From NCBI GenBank assembly GCA_947460165.1, contig CANHKH010000254.1, forward strand, positions 1 to 5,469: a stretch of DNA of 5,469 nucleotides. Reading direction: 5' to 3'. Under the pieces are notes generated by a model that was not told where the DNA came from, made no database searches, and worked only from the letters and a program-made list of their open reading frames with translations. Origin of the DNA: Comamonadaceae bacterium (lineage in GTDB: Bacteria; Pseudomonadota; Gammaproteobacteria; Burkholderiales; Burkholderiaceae_C). Made by a program: the position numbers and the translations under genes. This document shows positions 5,340 through 5,469 of the stretch, piece by piece (position 1 is the stretch's first letter; each line of letters begins with the position of its first letter).

Positions 5340-5469
5340 CTAGCGCGCCGGCGCGGATGCACCACGGTGGTGCCAATAACGGCGGTCTTGCTCACGCAGG
5401 CAGTGCACTTGGCCCGGCTGGCTGCTGCGCCAGGTGGCCGCGCCGCAGTCGGTGGTCTTCACCAGCTGC
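5340..5469 (-). CDS. C-terminal end of an unrecognised protein (partial, N-terminus off the right edge)
   Basis: The complement reads 42 sense codons and a TAG at 5340-5342. Third positions are nearly all G or C, and the frame is uninterrupted from the edge, which supports real coding. The visible tail contains TTDCGAATWRSS and VHCLREQDRRYWHHR, with two cysteines 15 residues apart and a basic, aromatic end. I recognise no domain. The two cysteines could form a disulphide if the protein is exported, but the N-terminus is not visible. It is transcribed in the same direction as the ATP-grasp operon, 149 bases upstream of it, so it may or may not share its transcript. It does not look like the transglutaminase-like partner usually found with this pair. 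Confidence 0.6.
   Translation of the reverse strand, partial: QLVKTTDCGAATWRSSQPGQVHCLREQDRRYWHHRGASAPAR

Noticed and set aside
5171..5395. Minus-strand frame of 74 codons overlapping the ATP-grasp start
   Set aside because: It runs across the stop of the right-edge gene in another frame and overlaps the ATP-grasp start. Its composition is Pro/Arg/His-rich and not gene-like, and the frame ending at 5340 has far better codon bias.

Overview
The window looks like chromosomal DNA from a betaproteobacterium of the order Burkholderiales, most likely family Comamonadaceae. The reasons are the high G+C with strong G/C third-position bias, a Bug/TctC-type tripartite tricarboxylate transporter receptor (a family greatly expanded in this group), and the style of the other proteins. 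The genus cannot be fixed from the sequence alone. I see no insertion sequence, phage gene, tRNA, rRNA or CRISPR array.

Layout from left to right. (1) Positions 1-664, minus strand: the N-terminal two thirds of a periplasmic Bug/TctC solute receptor with a Tat-like signal, cut by the left edge. (2) 665-909: an intergenic stretch with a weak promoter candidate for that gene, some inverted repeats, and a hairpin touching the stop codon of the next gene. (3) 910-1305, minus: a 131-residue cysteine-containing protein of unknown function. (4) 1306-1616: a densely structured intergenic region. It holds several hairpins, a short cysteine-rich open frame and a terminator-like hairpin with a T-run ending 29 bases before the next start codon. 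(5) 1617-2648, plus: a lipoprotein-type substrate-binding protein of the NMT1/THI5-like (SsuA/TauA) fold, with no permease or ATPase gene beside it. (6) 2676-5190, minus: a two-gene operon encoding a circularly permuted ATP-grasp protein and an alpha-E domain protein. This is a conserved pair thought to make or attach a peptide-like product whose identity is not settled. (7) 5340-5469, minus: the last 42 codons of an unrecognised gene, cut by the right edge.

The ATP-grasp/alpha-E pair is the only clear functional unit. Its frequent partners (a transglutaminase-like protease and the proteasome-like Anbu protein) are not visible here. The two solute-binding proteins belong to different transporter classes and probably supply unrelated uptake systems. 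The most unusual part is the leader at 1456-1589. A terminator on the plus strand, with no annotated plus-strand gene to its left, sits just before the substrate-binding-protein gene. A six-cysteine short frame ends inside its T-run, and one upstream segment can pair with three different partners. Together these suggest attenuation or a structured regulatory RNA, but this is inference.
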